From: Stenocarpella maydis
Lineage: Eukaryota > Ascomycota > Sordariomycetes > Diaporthales > Diaporthaceae
Assembly: GCA_002270565.1 (NCBI GenBank)
Contig: NQMI01000001.1
Span: 401,575 to 465,574, forward strand
DNA: 64,000 nt
Direction: 5' to 3'
In this document: piece by piece, positions 32,727 to 44,733 of the stretch
Layout: the number at the start of each line of letters is the position of its first letter
Position numbering within the stretch: the first letter of the stretch is position 1
Made by a program: the position numbers and the translations under genes
Notes under the pieces: model-generated
What the model was told of the DNA's origin: nothing
Seen by the model: only the letters and a program-made list of their open reading frames with translations
The model's database searches: none

Positions 32727-34532
32727 CTACGATTGGGAAGTCGCCCCAGTCTGCCCATCACCAAGGACAAAAGACCAGATGCTTGATCTCCTCCTTCCAT
32801 TGTCCACGTCCGGGCTTTGTCGCCGAGCCAAGAGCTGCTGCAGCATCTTTTCCGAGTGGGCAATCTCGTCATGCGCGAACGTCTGCTGCATGAACATCAC
32901 AGTCTGGGCCAAGACTCTCCAGGTGTTGAGCTTCGAGACGGCATTTGAGAACCACCACGATCCCTCGGAGGCGAGAGGAACGGAACCAGGTCGATTCTTG
33001 AGCGTCCATTCGTAGATCATCTTGGTCCGGCTGATTCTCGCTTCCTCATAGAGACGAAGGCGAGTATTGACTTCTTCAGGTCTCGTGCCAAGAGGAAACA
33101 TGGTGGCGAGCGAGAGGGCGTCTTCGATGGCCATGGAGGCGCCTTGTCCTACGTCTTTGAAAAATGAGCGAGTAAAAATCTCGAGAGGACCGCCTGGGGA
33201 TCATGCGCCAACGTACACGGTTGTAGGATATGTGCAGCATCTCCTAGAAGAGCAGTCCTCCCCCTCACCCATGATGATAGAGGGTCAAGATCGGACAGCG
33301 CGAAGACCCTCAGACTATCATCTGCCTCGCCCACAAGCTCCCGGACCTCGTTTGAGAAATTGCAGAAGGCTTGCACCAGGTTGCCTTTGTTGCCTTCGCC
33401 GTTCCAGCCTGGTAACCCCTTGTTAGTGCACATTCTCCAGATGTCCCACGACCGGCTGCCGAGACGAATACTGACTCCCCTCCTCGACGACCCCAACGGC
33501 ACTGCTGGGCACATATGCCACCAGATTGTATACTGTATTGTTTGAGCATGGATAGGCCAAGAGCCTGCGGTCCGTGTCATCCCACTGCAGCATGCAACCT
33601 GGATTCTGTGCCACATGGACTGGTCCTTTGTCGCCCAAGGTCGCGGCGACCTTTTCAACCGGCAACAGCCAGCGGAAGACGCTGAAACCTTCTGGTCTTG
33701 TTTTGGCTCCGGGGGAAACCTCCCTGCGCATCATAGACTAAGGACTGTTGGCTTTTTCAAGAACTGGGGGCTTGATGGACGTACATGAACGCCGTCCGCG
33801 CCAAGCAGAACGTCACCGTGGAATCGGCGGCCATCTTCCAAGGTGATTCTTGCTTCGTGCACATCAATTTTAGATATCCTGCATGCGGTATGCTGGACTA
33901 TCTCCTCCTCAAGGGCTCTTTGCTTAAGAAGATTGTGGAATGCATGGCGTTGAACATAGTACCACTCCTATCAGTAAATGAGCAAGGCTACCTAGGCTGT
34001 GCTTTGAATCAACATGGCCATGGTTGCTACTGACCGCTATCCAACCCTTGCGCCTATTGGAGAGGTCTGAGTGAAACAGCAAGTTTCCATCTCGATCGTG
34101 GCGAATGATCTACAGAGGCTCAGTGATATTATCCTGACAAATCCTGTAGCATTATTCTTATACTTGGGTATGGGTCGAGGGAGAACAGGAATACCGACAT
34201 GGTGAACTAAGTCCAACCCACAGCTCGTAGGCAAGAGGTCAAGGGATTCCAGAAGGATAGAACAGTTGGGTGGCAAGGTGAGAGCTGCTCCCTGCTCCGT
34301 CGCAAACTTGGACTTTTCGAGGACCTGCGAGTGTTTATCAGCGTCCATCAAGAGCCGTCAAGACCTTGGCCGGTGGTGGGGTTTGGCGACGTACGACCAC
34401 ATGGTGCCCCTTCTTCTTGAGAGCCAGGGCAGCTGTGAGCCCAGCAATGCCAGCTCCGACAATGACAAAGGACAGGCTCCCAAATGGCAGGTCCGGCTTC
34501 GTCGGGCGTCTTGCGTAGTACCGGTAGCCCAT
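32727..34532 (-). CDS. FAD-dependent monooxygenase, salicylate-hydroxylase-like (integrity uncertain)
   Basis: Seven exons on the minus strand (34532-34395, 34324-34199, 34109-34035, 33967-33785, 33737-33476, 33408-33217, 33154-32727) give 467 residues with no stop. FAD motifs are all present: FVIVGAGIAGLTAAL (about 22-36), GADGVHS (about 170-175) and LLGDAAHILQPYVGQGASMA, with Asp318 in the GD motif. The splices restore HHVV+VLEKSKFA, RKGWIA+EWYYVQRHAFHNLL, GVH+SMMRREVSPG and EEG+SWNGEGNKG. Introns are 47-89 nt. These enzymes hydroxylate aromatic rings with NAD(P)H and O2. One junction is doubtful: just before exon 3 the intron contains DNITEPL in the same frame, followed directly by TAG at 34110-34112. 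Homologous enzymes may encode such residues, so either the TAG serves as a splice acceptor and those residues are lost, or the gene has a nonsense mutation. The first ATG (MGYRYY) was used. Confidence 0.8.
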
Positions 34533-35765
34533 TCCTGAGAGAAATACCGTGAGACAACGAGTCACGACACGAGCAGACTTCTCAGCGCATTGAAGAAGAA
34601 AGCCATATTTCAGTGGGATGTGCGTCCTAGCTGGTATTTCGATCTCTGGTTGTCAGTATTCGTGCGTGCCTGCGCATCTGCGACAAGTGGATGCTGACCT
34701 GGCTTATTGTAAGGCTGACAGCCCCGCGGCGTAAAGCACATGAGTCTCCATTCGTCAAAACGGCGCGAAGGAGCCGCAGGATTGACACCGCAACTTCGTG
34801 CAACACTGATGACAGGTCCGTTTGGCTAGGGAAGCGCCATCATATTGAGTGCTGACTTGAGCGTCAGGCAGCAACGTTGTCGGTGCAGCGACCACTTGCA
34901 TCTTGAGACACATTCGATATCGCAGGCAGCATCCGAAGCAAATATTTCATAGCTATAGCTCGCATGAGTGATACCTGCAAGAAACATTACGGAGTGGATG
35001 TTCATACGGCCTCACTGTACGACCGGGATAGAAATGGGAACCTGCCACGCACGCCGCGGCCAAATGAGCGTCGAGGCGATACTATGGGATCCAACAACAC
35101 TGGGGGCATCGACATCTCCCCTCGCACTTTAATGACCTGTCTCGCGACACAAGCGAAGGGTGATCAATTCGATGGCGCGGATTCAGGTCCATAATTAACA
35201 AGAAATCAGGTTCGCTTCGCAAAAGCTGGTGCCCCATGGCCCTCCGCTGGGTCGGTTGCGTCGGGTGGGGGGGGGGTTCGTATTAACCCATATCCTCAAC
35301 GTATATCTATCTTGTCTAATGTTTCTGACAGATCCAGTGCTAGATTTTAATTGGGGGGTTTGGCTTGGTGGGGATGAGTCTGCTGTGATCACTTGGAGGA
35401 TGGCGTGGTTTGACGCCAGTGCCAGACCTGGGCATCTTGCCACGCAACTCAAGCACACTAGGGAGCACCTGGCAGGCCCCAGCCACTCCCACCCAGAATT
35501 TAGTGACAAGGAAATCAACGGCGGTAGACTAGCAGCAAATATGGAAGCGCAACCAAAAACAGGCGGCCAGTATTCGGGCCATCGTGCCCTATTTAAAGTC
35601 CACAAGTAAATATGGCAGGTCTCGTGTCTACTTTTCCATGAAATCGCAGCTTCTGAGATCAAATAAGTGTTCTGAACCTACTGTTATCGGTATTGTGTTT
35701 ATTATTTAACGTTAATTCTTGAAGCGCTTAATAACTATCAATGTATGACGGGAGTGACCGTGCAT

Positions 35766-35786
35766 CTTTTTCCTTTTTTCCTTTCC

Positions 35787-35818
<32 letters not shown>

Positions 35819-35832
35819 GGCAAAAAAAAAGG
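35766..35832. repeat. C/T-rich tract ending in T and A homopolymers
   Basis: TTTTCC- and TTTTC-type units lead into a run of about 14 T, then GGC and a run of nine A. It resembles similar hairpin-like T/A runs at 42360-42382 and 48757-48783. Confidence 0.75.
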
Positions 35833-36441
35833 TTCTATTTTTCTTATTCTAAAAAAGATTATTCCGATCAAATTAAGAACGAAACTGACTGGGTCAAATA
35901 GTAACACGCTGCGGTCCTTTCCTGTAATCCCCCGCTCGAATTCTGTGCGCTGTTAGTCAAAAGTCCCGGGGCCATCTTAGCGACGGCTACCCTTTGTGAC
36001 GACTTGTATAGCTCTAGTTTCTCGAACCATGGTGCCGGTGATAGCTAGCCCCGGAGATTTATGATCATTCTTTTAACTATGGGCTAGGACTAAAATAGAA
36101 GTCCAATCTAGAACTCGAACCGTGACAGCTCCAACAACCACCAGCAAGTTTAAGCCGCCTCGCCAGCAGTTATATTGAGGAAAATTGCCAGCTAGTTTGG
36201 GCCCAAAGTAGGCCGAGGGACATTTACTTAAGGCCTCGGATTTAGAACAGGAAAAAATATGCACGCGCCGAATGGGCCAAACCTATGGGTTTCTTATAAG
36301 AATGTACGTCCTGTAGCAAGTTCCAAATATTTCTTCTTTCCCAATTTCCTACCTAGGCCCCCGAATAAACAGCCCTGGTCTTCTTCGGAATTCCCTTTAC
36401 TTCACCACCACCCCACAATACCACTAACACCATACCCAATA

Positions 36442-36482
36442 CGCCTATACCTCTATACCTCTATACCTCTGTACCTCTACAC
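36442..36482. repeat. CCTCTATA short tandem repeat in 5' leader
   Basis: Three to four copies of an 8-nt TACCTCTA unit occur 10-50 nt upstream of the start codon at 36492. They probably lie in the 5' untranslated region. Confidence 0.65.
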
Positions 36483-36491
36483 TCCGCAAAC

Positions 36492-37736
36492 ATGCGGACA
36501 ATACTTCTCCCCGTCCTGGCCGGTGCCAGTGCTGTCGCGGCTACCGCACCACCGGGCCTGACATCACACTCCACGGTGGATCTAACCCTGGATCAAATCG
36601 AGAAGGGGTGCATGATTAACTGGAGCTCTGATCCCGAATGTTATACTCGAGAAAAAACGAGCACTCGAGATGCCGGAGACGAAGAGGACTTGCCACCTTT
36701 GTTCGATTTGGCCTGCAAGTGGATGAGAGGCGCCAAGAATCCGCACATCTGCCACATTGGTCCCGTCCAAATCCCGCTGAACCTCACACAAGACTTGCCA
36801 CCTTCGCTAAACATGAGCTGCGGGTGGGATGGAGGTGCCGAACTTCCTGATGCCTGCCACATTGGACCCGTCGAAATCCCACCGAGCGTCGCAGGATGGC
36901 TCGGCATGCTGGATGACCACAAGAGGCCCAAACGTCCATCCTCAACGCCTCCGCCTCCGCCTCCGCCGCCTTTCACGCTGGGTAATGACCCCCCACTTTG
37001 TTTTTATCAACGCGCGGACAAAGCCGCCTTGGAGGCTGAGCTTAAGGGAAGTTCCGAGGAGCTTGCTGAGCTCAGGCGGAAAAATGGCCTTGTTGCGGAA
37101 CATTTGTCCTACTATGAGCAACACAAGTCGGAATATCTGGAGTTTTTGAAACATCATCGTGATCAAATACCCGGCATAGCCATGTACGCCAACAATTTCG
37201 ACTGCTTCTTGGAAGTGTGCGGACCTACTCCTGAGTGCAGCGTACTAAACGCCACCCAGGCGAAATTGGACCGGAAAAGTGTCGGGAGGATGCTGGATGA
37301 CCTGCACCACATCATGTCTCCGGACAATCAACCCACAGGGGATCCCCCGCAGTTCGCAACGGTTGAAGGACCCGATTGTGCCGAGATAGCGGAGATGTTC
37401 CCGAACGACATTCCAGATTGGCACATGCCGACGGATAAGTCGACACTCGACGGGATGACTCAGGCTAATTTGAAAAACCTGGACGCCTTTGACTATTACT
37501 GGAATCACAGGGATCAAACCCTGAAGTACTACAGTTCCGGCCATCCTCGTGAGCTCGCCTATGCAAGGAGCTTCCTCAAGGACGACGAGTGCTTCGCAAG
37601 GCTGATGATTCAAAAGCTAGATAAGGCTGCCGTGACGCGGAATTTGCGTCAAGTCGGACATCCCTACTCGAACGCAGAGTATTATGTTATTCTCTGGGCG
37701 ATGATGAGGGACTTGGACGCGATCAAAACAGATTGA
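36492..37736 (+). CDS. Secreted protein with tandem 30-residue CHIGPV repeat
   Basis: A single exon encodes 414 residues. A signal peptide covers about 1-18. Residues 66-95 and 101-130 are two tandem copies of a 30-residue unit with the plan DLPP...C.W..G...P..CHIGPV(Q/E)IP, each containing two Cys that could pair. A Lys/Pro linker with eight consecutive Pro (153-160) separates them from a helical region (about 175-215, rich in Glu/Leu/Lys, possible coiled coil) and a C-terminal region of about 200 residues with six Cys and several Asn-X-Ser/Thr sites. I do not recognise a family. The signal peptide and Cys pattern suggest a wall-associated or extracellular protein. Repeat DNA lies at 36687-36776 and 36792-36881. 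No break is seen. Confidence 0.78.
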   Translation: MRTILLPVLAGASAVAATAPPGLTSHSTVDLTLDQIEKGCMINWSSDPECYTREKTSTRDAGDEEDLPPLFDLACKWMRGAKNPHICHIGPVQIPLNLTQDLPPSLNMSCGWDGGAELPDACHIGPVEIPPSVAGWLGMLDDHKRPKRPSSTPPPPPPPPFTLGNDPPLCFYQRADKAALEAELKGSSEELAELRRKNGLVAEHLSYYEQHKSEYLEFLKHHRDQIPGIAMYANNFDCFLEVCGPTPECSVLNATQAKLDRKSVGRMLDDLHHIMSPDNQPTGDPPQFATVEGPDCAEIAEMFPNDIPDWHMPTDKSTLDGMTQANLKNLDAFDYYWNHRDQTLKYYSSGHPRELAYARSFLKDDECFARLMIQKLDKAAVTRNLRQVGHPYSNAEYYVILWAMMRDLDAIKTD

Positions 37737-38899
37737 CGCGTTTTAGTCTAGTTTGGAAAACACACTCTGAGGCAGACGTACACCCTTTCCAGTTTCTCTT
37801 CCTCGGGGAGCTTCTTTCAGGCCTTGGCCATCTCGTCTCGGGCTTGGATTGTATTACTGCAATTCTTACAGTCATGCGTTCTTGCACCGTCAGCTCTGGG
37901 TAGCTCAACCCCAATCGAGGTTAATAACGGAGTTGGCCTCTGGTTTCTCATCCTTTACCGCGTGCTTTCATGGAAGCGGTCGGATTTCGGAAGAATAGTT
38001 TATTGAATTGGAAGAACAGCTTATGGTGTTTGGAACCGTAGTTGAATATTTCCATAAGAAAATAGAGATAAAATGTAAGAGTTTTCTCTCTCTCTTTTTT
38101 TACCCAGCAAAATGTGCATACATACCATGGTGCTCGGGCCTACAAGTCCGTGGAATCAACTAGCAGGTGTGCATGTGCTTCTTGGATGCTTTGAGTTGAA
38201 GCGCTCACCTGGGCATGACAGAGGAAGGCCGACACGCAACATCGGTAATGTTGCTCATTGCGTGCCCTTGGTCCTCGTCAGACGTCAATTGGTCTTTCCC
38301 TGGAGAGTGCTTTTACCCGGAACGATTGCAGCAAGGGATATCACCGACAAGAAAAGTAAGGCAAAGACCCCGTCAACTGGTCTAGGACAAGGAGAAAAGC
38401 AAGCAGCTTGAGCATTTAGCTGGGCAGAGTGGTGGCTGATAGATGGAGAGGCTGGATAGTGACTAGCTCTAAGATGGGGTCGAGAGTCTCGGATTGCGCC
38501 AGCACAGATGCATAGGCACTTCGGAAGCTTCGCAGCTGACAGAGTGTGCCGAGTTTTGGAATTGGTATAGTCATTGGCAGTTTGCTTCTAGTGTCTAGTC
38601 ACACAAATGGACTCTTCAAATCAGTGCAGCTAAATTTCATTTACTGCCCAGTGTTGTTTAAGCAGTCATAGCGTAACAAAGTATTAACTATCCTAATCTG
38701 TACACCCATAGGTATTATTAAGGCTTATACTGTGCAAGTGGATGTCGTAGACCTGGGTCCCGTGTGAGACTGGCTGTCGTAGTCGTGTAGGAGTGGATGT
38801 TGTGGGAGTAGGTGGTGGGCGGTGTCCTGATATACACTCCTCTGCTCTGCTTGGGAATCTCCAGCACGTAGACAAGCCCGGCTGTCGTTTTACCCCATC
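37737..38899. other. Intergenic region
   Basis: A short CT-rich run lies near 38084-38100. No gene or element recognised. Confidence 0.6.
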
Positions 38900-40293
38900 T
38901 CAAAGCTGTCTCTTACATGTCCTATGACCTCCTTGGGTAGCAGCTGACTGCACACCTTTTTGACCGGACGGCCGTCTGCCTTTGCCGGTCGGCACACCAT
39001 CTTTGCCGGTCAGCAAGCCTGACAGGCCAGTGAGGATTTCCCCGTCCATAACAGCCCTTGCGAACGGCTCAATGTGGCGAATAATGTTCATCCAAGTGTT
39101 CAGCACAGGCTGGTCAGGGGGGTTGAAGGACGGCGCGCTGGGCTGCGGCAGGACCTTTGTGCACTCCGTCAGGTTGTTGATGTTGAAGACCCCGAGCAGG
39201 CTTAGTCGCACGTACTCCCGGGCGTAGTCCTGCGGTTTGATGTCAGCCTGAAGTTTCCTCCATGACAGCTCGTATAGAGAGGTGGATGATTGGGATGGCA
39301 TACCTCGTTCCAGTGCTTCTGTCCGCCAGGGCCTGCAAATTCCCGGAATTCCGGCGCGGTCCTCGGGTCTCTCGACAGGTTGATATCGCTTGGGAACTTG
39401 AACACACGCCTCGGGGCGTTGGGGTCGAGCGTTTGCTTGTAGTACAGGACGTCCCAGACACCAGGGGTGCTGTCCTGAGGGTCTCCTGCCCTCGCAGGGT
39501 CCACAAATCGTTGTTGTGACGTGGTGTGAGCGCCCAGGAGAGCAGTGAGCCCATGCGGCTGGATAGTCATGTTCTGGAAGAGCGAGATGAGGGTATCTGC
39601 GCTCTGGAACGGGCTGGGGAGCAGGCCGTCTGGTGCCGGGACGGAACTGTCCTTCCTGCCAACGAAGGACCTCACCCGAGGGCCGAGGGGGCAAACAACT
39701 GTGGCCGTGGTGCTCGCCATCTGGATGAGATCAGCCATGCTAGCCCCGTACGGGCTGTACTCGTCGTACCAGTCCTGCATCTGGTCGACGATCTGCTCCA
39801 GTCCGCGGTTGGCCTGCCGTGTAATCTCCTCTGGCGCGAGGACAATGCTCCCATCAGCGCCGCCGCGAGGCCCGGTTGCCTTGGACCATCCTGCTGCATC
39901 ATGGAAGCCTAATCGCACAGCCCCGCGCGCCAGGCTTGTGCACCTCCCCGAAGGGCCCCGGAACTTGGAGGCCATGTCGGCGGAAATGTAATGCCAAATA
40001 CAGCACGTGTCCGCGGCGCACTGGGGAGTATCCCGGGGTGGGACATTCGGGTATCCCTCGCCGGACTCGCCATCCTCGCCATCATCTGTGATGATCTTCT
40101 TCACTGAGCGCCCGACTGGTGTCAGCTGAGAGTCGGTAAGGTTGAGGAGGTCTCCGATGAGCTCTTTCGAGTCAAATTGTCCATCGACGTCTTGCCGGGC
40201 CTTTATCTCGGAGAGGACCCTGGTCATGCCTGGATACGCATAAGCCAGCGAGGCCGCGCCGGCGCACGAGTTGACAAGAGTGCTGAATTTCAT
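38900..40293 (-). CDS. Secreted class II heme peroxidase (lignin-peroxidase superfamily)
   Basis: Two exons (40293-39304, 39229-38900; intron 74 nt) encode 439 residues. Residues 1-20 are a signal peptide. The heme peroxidase core has the distal Arg127-His131 in GAVRLGFHDAAGW, the proximal His256 in LLGAHTTSQQRF, and a Cys-rich N-terminal part (QCAADTCCIW) like other fungal class II enzymes. The splice joins KHWNE to DYAREYVRLSLLGVFNINNL. The C-terminal tail (about 390-439) is Gly/Lys/Arg-rich and unusual; it may be disordered. Class II peroxidases oxidise phenolics or Mn(II) with H2O2 outside the cell. Ascomycete members are distinct from the ligninolytic basidiomycete ones, and lignin breakdown should not be assumed. 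An upstream in-frame start exists but would bury the signal peptide. Confidence 0.9.
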
Positions 40294-42825
40294 TATGTTG
40301 TCTCCAAAAGAACAAGTGGAACGAGTGTAATTGTACCTAGTGAGTGTGATAATGCTGTCCAAGAATAGAACGAATGTGGAGCCAGACGGCAAACAACGAG
40401 AGTGATAATGGAGGAAATAGATGGTGGCAAGACAGAAAACTTGTCAAACTTCGCAACCGGTAGTCGCCTATTTGTAGTTGTCTTGAGCTCGCCACTCAAA
40501 ATACCACCATCAGCCGTGTCCTATCTAGGAATGTACTCTCCCGGTTTGCAGAGACTTCTTTGGCTGCACCCTGCATTGCACAGAGACAGTGCCCAAGTCC
40601 TCCCAAGCCCTCTCAAAGCGCTGAGGCTGAGATTAGGCTCTCTTCAAAACGACCATTACTTACTCTTATCTCAGCTCCCATTGGTGTCGCAGCCTCATGA
40701 ACAACTGCTTGGAGGTCGGGCTTCCTGCATGGCAGCTTTGACTCGTCCTGGGGGGTTTGATTAAGCAGGGGTCGAAGCCTTGACACTATAATATAGTGCA
40801 ATTGGCTGAAACGATGCCTACGGGCCAGTTTAACCTGGCCATCATTGGTACCTGCAATACGGGTAAACACACATACAGCATCCGGAACCGCCAACTACCG
40901 CCACGTAGATCGACGGTCGAGGAGCCGAAGTGTGCACGAGCTCTGTTTTGACCGCTATATCTCGGCGGCCTGATCTCCATCTCGTACCCGAGCCGTCCCC
41001 TGCTCCGTTGAGATGGTACTGCAACCGTCCCGTCGGGCGCTTTACTCACTTGAGTCACGCCTTAGAAGCGCACGGCACTGGGATTCCCCTGAGGCACGAC
41101 GCTATGGTAACCGTGCACCTCACGGATTGCCTTCAATCTCCACAGTCTTATCGGTCCTCGTATTGTAGTTGGTGTTAGATGCAGTTGCATCCAATCCTGG
41201 CCGCTGAAATCGTATGGATTGCCGCATTTCTCTTGTTTTGGAGTCGCATCGGGATTTACGTCGAGTCATAGGTCATACAAGAGCCTGTCTGTGGCCGCCT
41301 GCCGGGGCCGCTTTTGTCCAATATCATCCGCCTGCATGATACTTTGTATACCGATTCCATTACAGTTTCACGGGGAATTTTGCGTGTGCCCTGTGACTTC
41401 TAAATTATGAGATTCCAGATTTGCTGGTCACCCATTGTTCGAGACTGAACCGCTGTATAGGACTTGTTGATCAAAGCTTAACGGATTCCAGTAATAGGTG
41501 TTTGAAACAACTTCACGGGAAGAACTTGGAATAGAGGCGCCAGGACCCGCACTAGGTAGGCCATACAGTGACCAGACAGGGTCTCGCCAACCAAAATATT
41601 TGGAAAGGCAAAAAGTTCGCTTCTGGACATAGCAGCCTGGTAGCTAGGCCTGTGCCAAAGTACTCCGGAACCGCAAAGCCTTTGCATCTCTCATCTCAAT
41701 CATGTGCTGCTATCTTTACCAAGACATTACCGGCGACGGGGGGGGGGCAACAGACTTGAAGGGCAACTGCTCAGCATACGGAAAACGCTCTCGTTTCTCT
41801 CGACTTCAGTTTGATATCCTGCCCAGTCATTAGTTGGTTTGCGCTGTGTCTGCGTCTGGGTGCCCAAGTATTCCGATGCTGGAATCGTGTCGAGTCAGGC
41901 CACATTACCAGTTTCAAAGATATTTGCAACAGATAGAGTCAGCCTGCCCACGTGTTGAAAACCAGCTCTCTCTGTACTCCGTAGGTCTCGGTGGAGAGAC
42001 TGGGTCAAATGTACATGTCAAGGTACTTGACCTAGGGCCAAGCCACAAAGCCACCAACAGTGCCGATTCTGGAGGCTGATCCGTGCGGGCCAGAGTTTAA
42101 GTTTCGGGAGCAACGGACACATGGGACGGAGTTCCCCACGGGGACGAGATGCCCTTGCCGCTGTCTGATATTCGGCTGGTTCCCAAGGTCTCCTCTCGGA
42201 CCTGTGTACAGATCCAGCCAAGGCCTGCAGGAATGCTGCACAAGCCTTGCAAGTGTGTTGCGTCTGCAGGCAGTCCCTTTGTGACAAACTGGCAAATGAG
42301 AAATACATCTTCACACTGCACAGGGACCGCTTGCAGCTGTTTTATTTTTATTTTCTTTCCTTTTTTTTTTTTAAAAAAAAAAGTGTAGGGGTTGTGGGTG
42401 TTGTAATCAGATTAAGAATGAAACCAACTACACTGCTCATCACCTGCCTTACCATAACAGCGATGACCAAAACAGAAACAGTAATCAATTGCAGTCTACC
42501 TGCGCTTATTGTCCTTGCAGCATAGAAACGTAGAACGCAATGGTGGCTAATCAAGCCAAGCCTGTACAAAGTATACCCTGATCCTCTATCCGACCTGCAT
42601 CACGCCCATCCATCTTACCAAGCAACGCCCAAATTCCGAAATACTCGACTCTTAATCTCAATCATGATTCATCACTCGTTGGCGTAACGGATCATACCCA
42701 GAGACTTCCACTCAGGCTCTGTCTTGAAACCTTGACACCGCGCAGAGAAGTTCACGCGATGGCGGAAAGGGAAAGGATCCCACCTCATGAGCAGCACATT
42801 TGCAACAACCCTTCTTCTTTGCTCG
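40294..42825. other. Long intergenic stretch
   Basis: No convincing gene. A minus-strand frame at 40786-41058 has no domain. A hairpin-like T12/A10 homopolymer pair lies at about 42360-42382 and a nine-G run at about 41739-41748. The last 150 nt are the 3' flank of the hydrolase gene. Confidence 0.55.
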
Positions 42826-44733
42826 TCATGAGAGCATTCTCCGATCACGACCGAGGCCGAAGCCCGCTCCTGCTGAGAGCCGGCGTGACGCCTCGGCGAG
42901 CTCCACGTCTTCATCGCTGGCACCCGCCATGCTGTGCCCAGGCAGATCGAACGGCAAAGTCTCTGCCTCACACGTGGCTCCATCGCGGGGGAGGGTCCCG
43001 GCCTGGAAGTAATCCTTGATTGCCTTCGCAGTGCAGACGGACGGCGCGGCCAAGCTGGTATGCTACAACACACACACAAGTCAGCAAGCCGAAACTGACA
43101 CCAGCAGGATGGGGGGGAGGGGGGAGGGGGCGAGATCACTGACACCGTACGAGTTCTGCACGAGCACGACCGAGCCCTCGAAACCGGCCGAGTTGTTCCG
43201 CGCGCTGGCCAGCGGCGTGATGTTGTCGGCGACGTTGGCGACGTAGAGGATCGGGTGGCTGGTCCTGGCCTCGAAGGGCCCGTTGAAGCTCCACTTGGGG
43301 CGGACCTGCCGCCCCGCGCAGGCGATGCGGTCCCTGACGACGATGGCGCCCGAGGCCCGGCTCAGGCGCTGCATCTCCCCGGCGTAGTCCTCGTACTCGA
43401 CGGGGCTCGAGGGAAGGGGCTGGCCATCCGCGCAGAGGATCATGGGGAAGGCGTCGTCGCTGCCCTCGTCCACGCCCATCAGGGGCTCCTCTGGCGGGAC
43501 GCGCCTCGAGAAGCAGACATCAGAGAACGGCAGGCCATGGCGGGTGACGAACTCGTAGTAGGCCCTACCGTCCCCCTGCTCGAGCCCCGCGAGGATCTTG
43601 GCCAGGTGGCTGAAAAAGTAGTTGGGGCGGTAGAGAGAAGCCGCCGCCAGCTGGCGGATCTTGGAGTATGTGATGATCTCTGGCAGCTCTGGCCCAAGGC
43701 CTGTCTCTGGCATATATATGATGGGTTGCACGCGGAGCCTCTCGAGAATGGCCTGGTGGCGCCCTTCGATGTCCTCGGGCGAGCTGCCGTGGAGGGCACA
43801 CCTGAGGGGACCAGCCCTGTGACACAGGCGATAAAACGCGGCCATGACGGCGTCGGCGTCACGGACAGAGTTGATGTGCAGGCTGTTGTACCACTCCTCG
43901 TAGTCGACGTTGCCATCGCTCACGAGCCGTCCGACCCTGTCCGGATACATGGCGGCAAAGGTGCCGCCGAGGATCGTGCCATAGCTGAAACCCCAGTACT
44001 GCAGCTTCTCCTCCCCCATCATGTCGAGGACCTGCAGCATGTCGCGCGCGTGCGAGGCGGTTCCGATGTGCCGCAGCAGGCCCGTGGCGTTGTGGGACTC
44101 CTCGCACGCCCGCGAGAAGGCGGCCGCGCGCGCCCACGCGTCGTACATGACGCCGGGGTGCGAGTCGATGGTCGGCGTCTCCTGCATGGCCCAGCTGTGG
44201 CGCTTCTGGGCCGAGTCCCAGCACTCGATCCTCGGCACCGACGCGCCGACGCCCCGCGGGTCGAAGGCCACGATGTCGAAGTTGCGGCCGACGATGGCCT
44301 GGAGCGTGGACCCGTGGTCCTTCAGCGCCCAGATGCCCGAGCCACCGGGGCCGCCGGGGTTTATGAACACGGGGCCTTTGTAGTTTTCCCTGTCGGTTGC
44401 CCGGAGGCGAGCGACTGCCAGGACGACATGGTGGGCCTCGTCGGGCTCAAGCCAGTCCATCGGCACCTGCAGCCGCGCGCAGTCATACTCGCCCTCGAAG
44501 CAGCTATGCCATTCAAGTCTCTTGCTGGGTTTTATGTTTGCCCAAGAAAACCCCTGCGTTTCTGTCTCTATATCGATGCTGTAAACGTCTTGTCTAGGGT
44601 TTGGGGACTGGTGTACTACAATTCCGAATACGACCAGGCACGCAGTCGCGAGGAGAGCGAGCGGAATCTCGAGGCGGAGCCTTCCGGGCTCCCTTCTCAT
44701 GAGCGGTCGAAGCAAGGGGGCCTTCTCGTCCAT
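42826..44733 (-). CDS. Membrane-anchored alpha/beta hydrolase, tripeptidyl-aminopeptidase type
   Basis: Two exons (44733-43144, 43062-42826; intron 81 nt) give 608 residues. One hydrophobic segment at about 22-41 after a basic start indicates a type II membrane or signal-anchor protein. The hydrolase fold has the oxyanion loop FINPGGPGGSG (124-133) and the nucleophile Ser250 in YWGFSYGTILGG. The C-terminal TAP-like domain supplies Asp503 (VADNITPLAS) and, across the intron, His531 (NSYG+HTSLAAPSVC). The catalytic His is therefore in the second, short exon. These enzymes cleave peptides from the N-terminus or hydrolyse esters. The ATG at 44733 was preferred over one at 44820 because it gives the typical acidic MDEKAPLL start and excludes a TACCTAGGTA palindrome at 44751. 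The tail after about 560 is Ala/Glu/Arg-rich. Confidence 0.88.

Larger units (their letters stand above)
34533..36491. other. Gene-poor stretch with pyrimidine tract
   Basis: No supported gene. A polypyrimidine/homopolymer tract lies at 35766-35832. The region 35830-36340 is AT-rich. TACCTAGG occurs at 36350-36357, and a CTATAC(CT) repeat precedes the next gene. Confidence 0.55.

Noticed and set aside
34964..35194. 76-codon plus-strand frame
   Set aside because: No signal peptide, domain or supporting splice; it lies in a gene-poor, low-information stretch.
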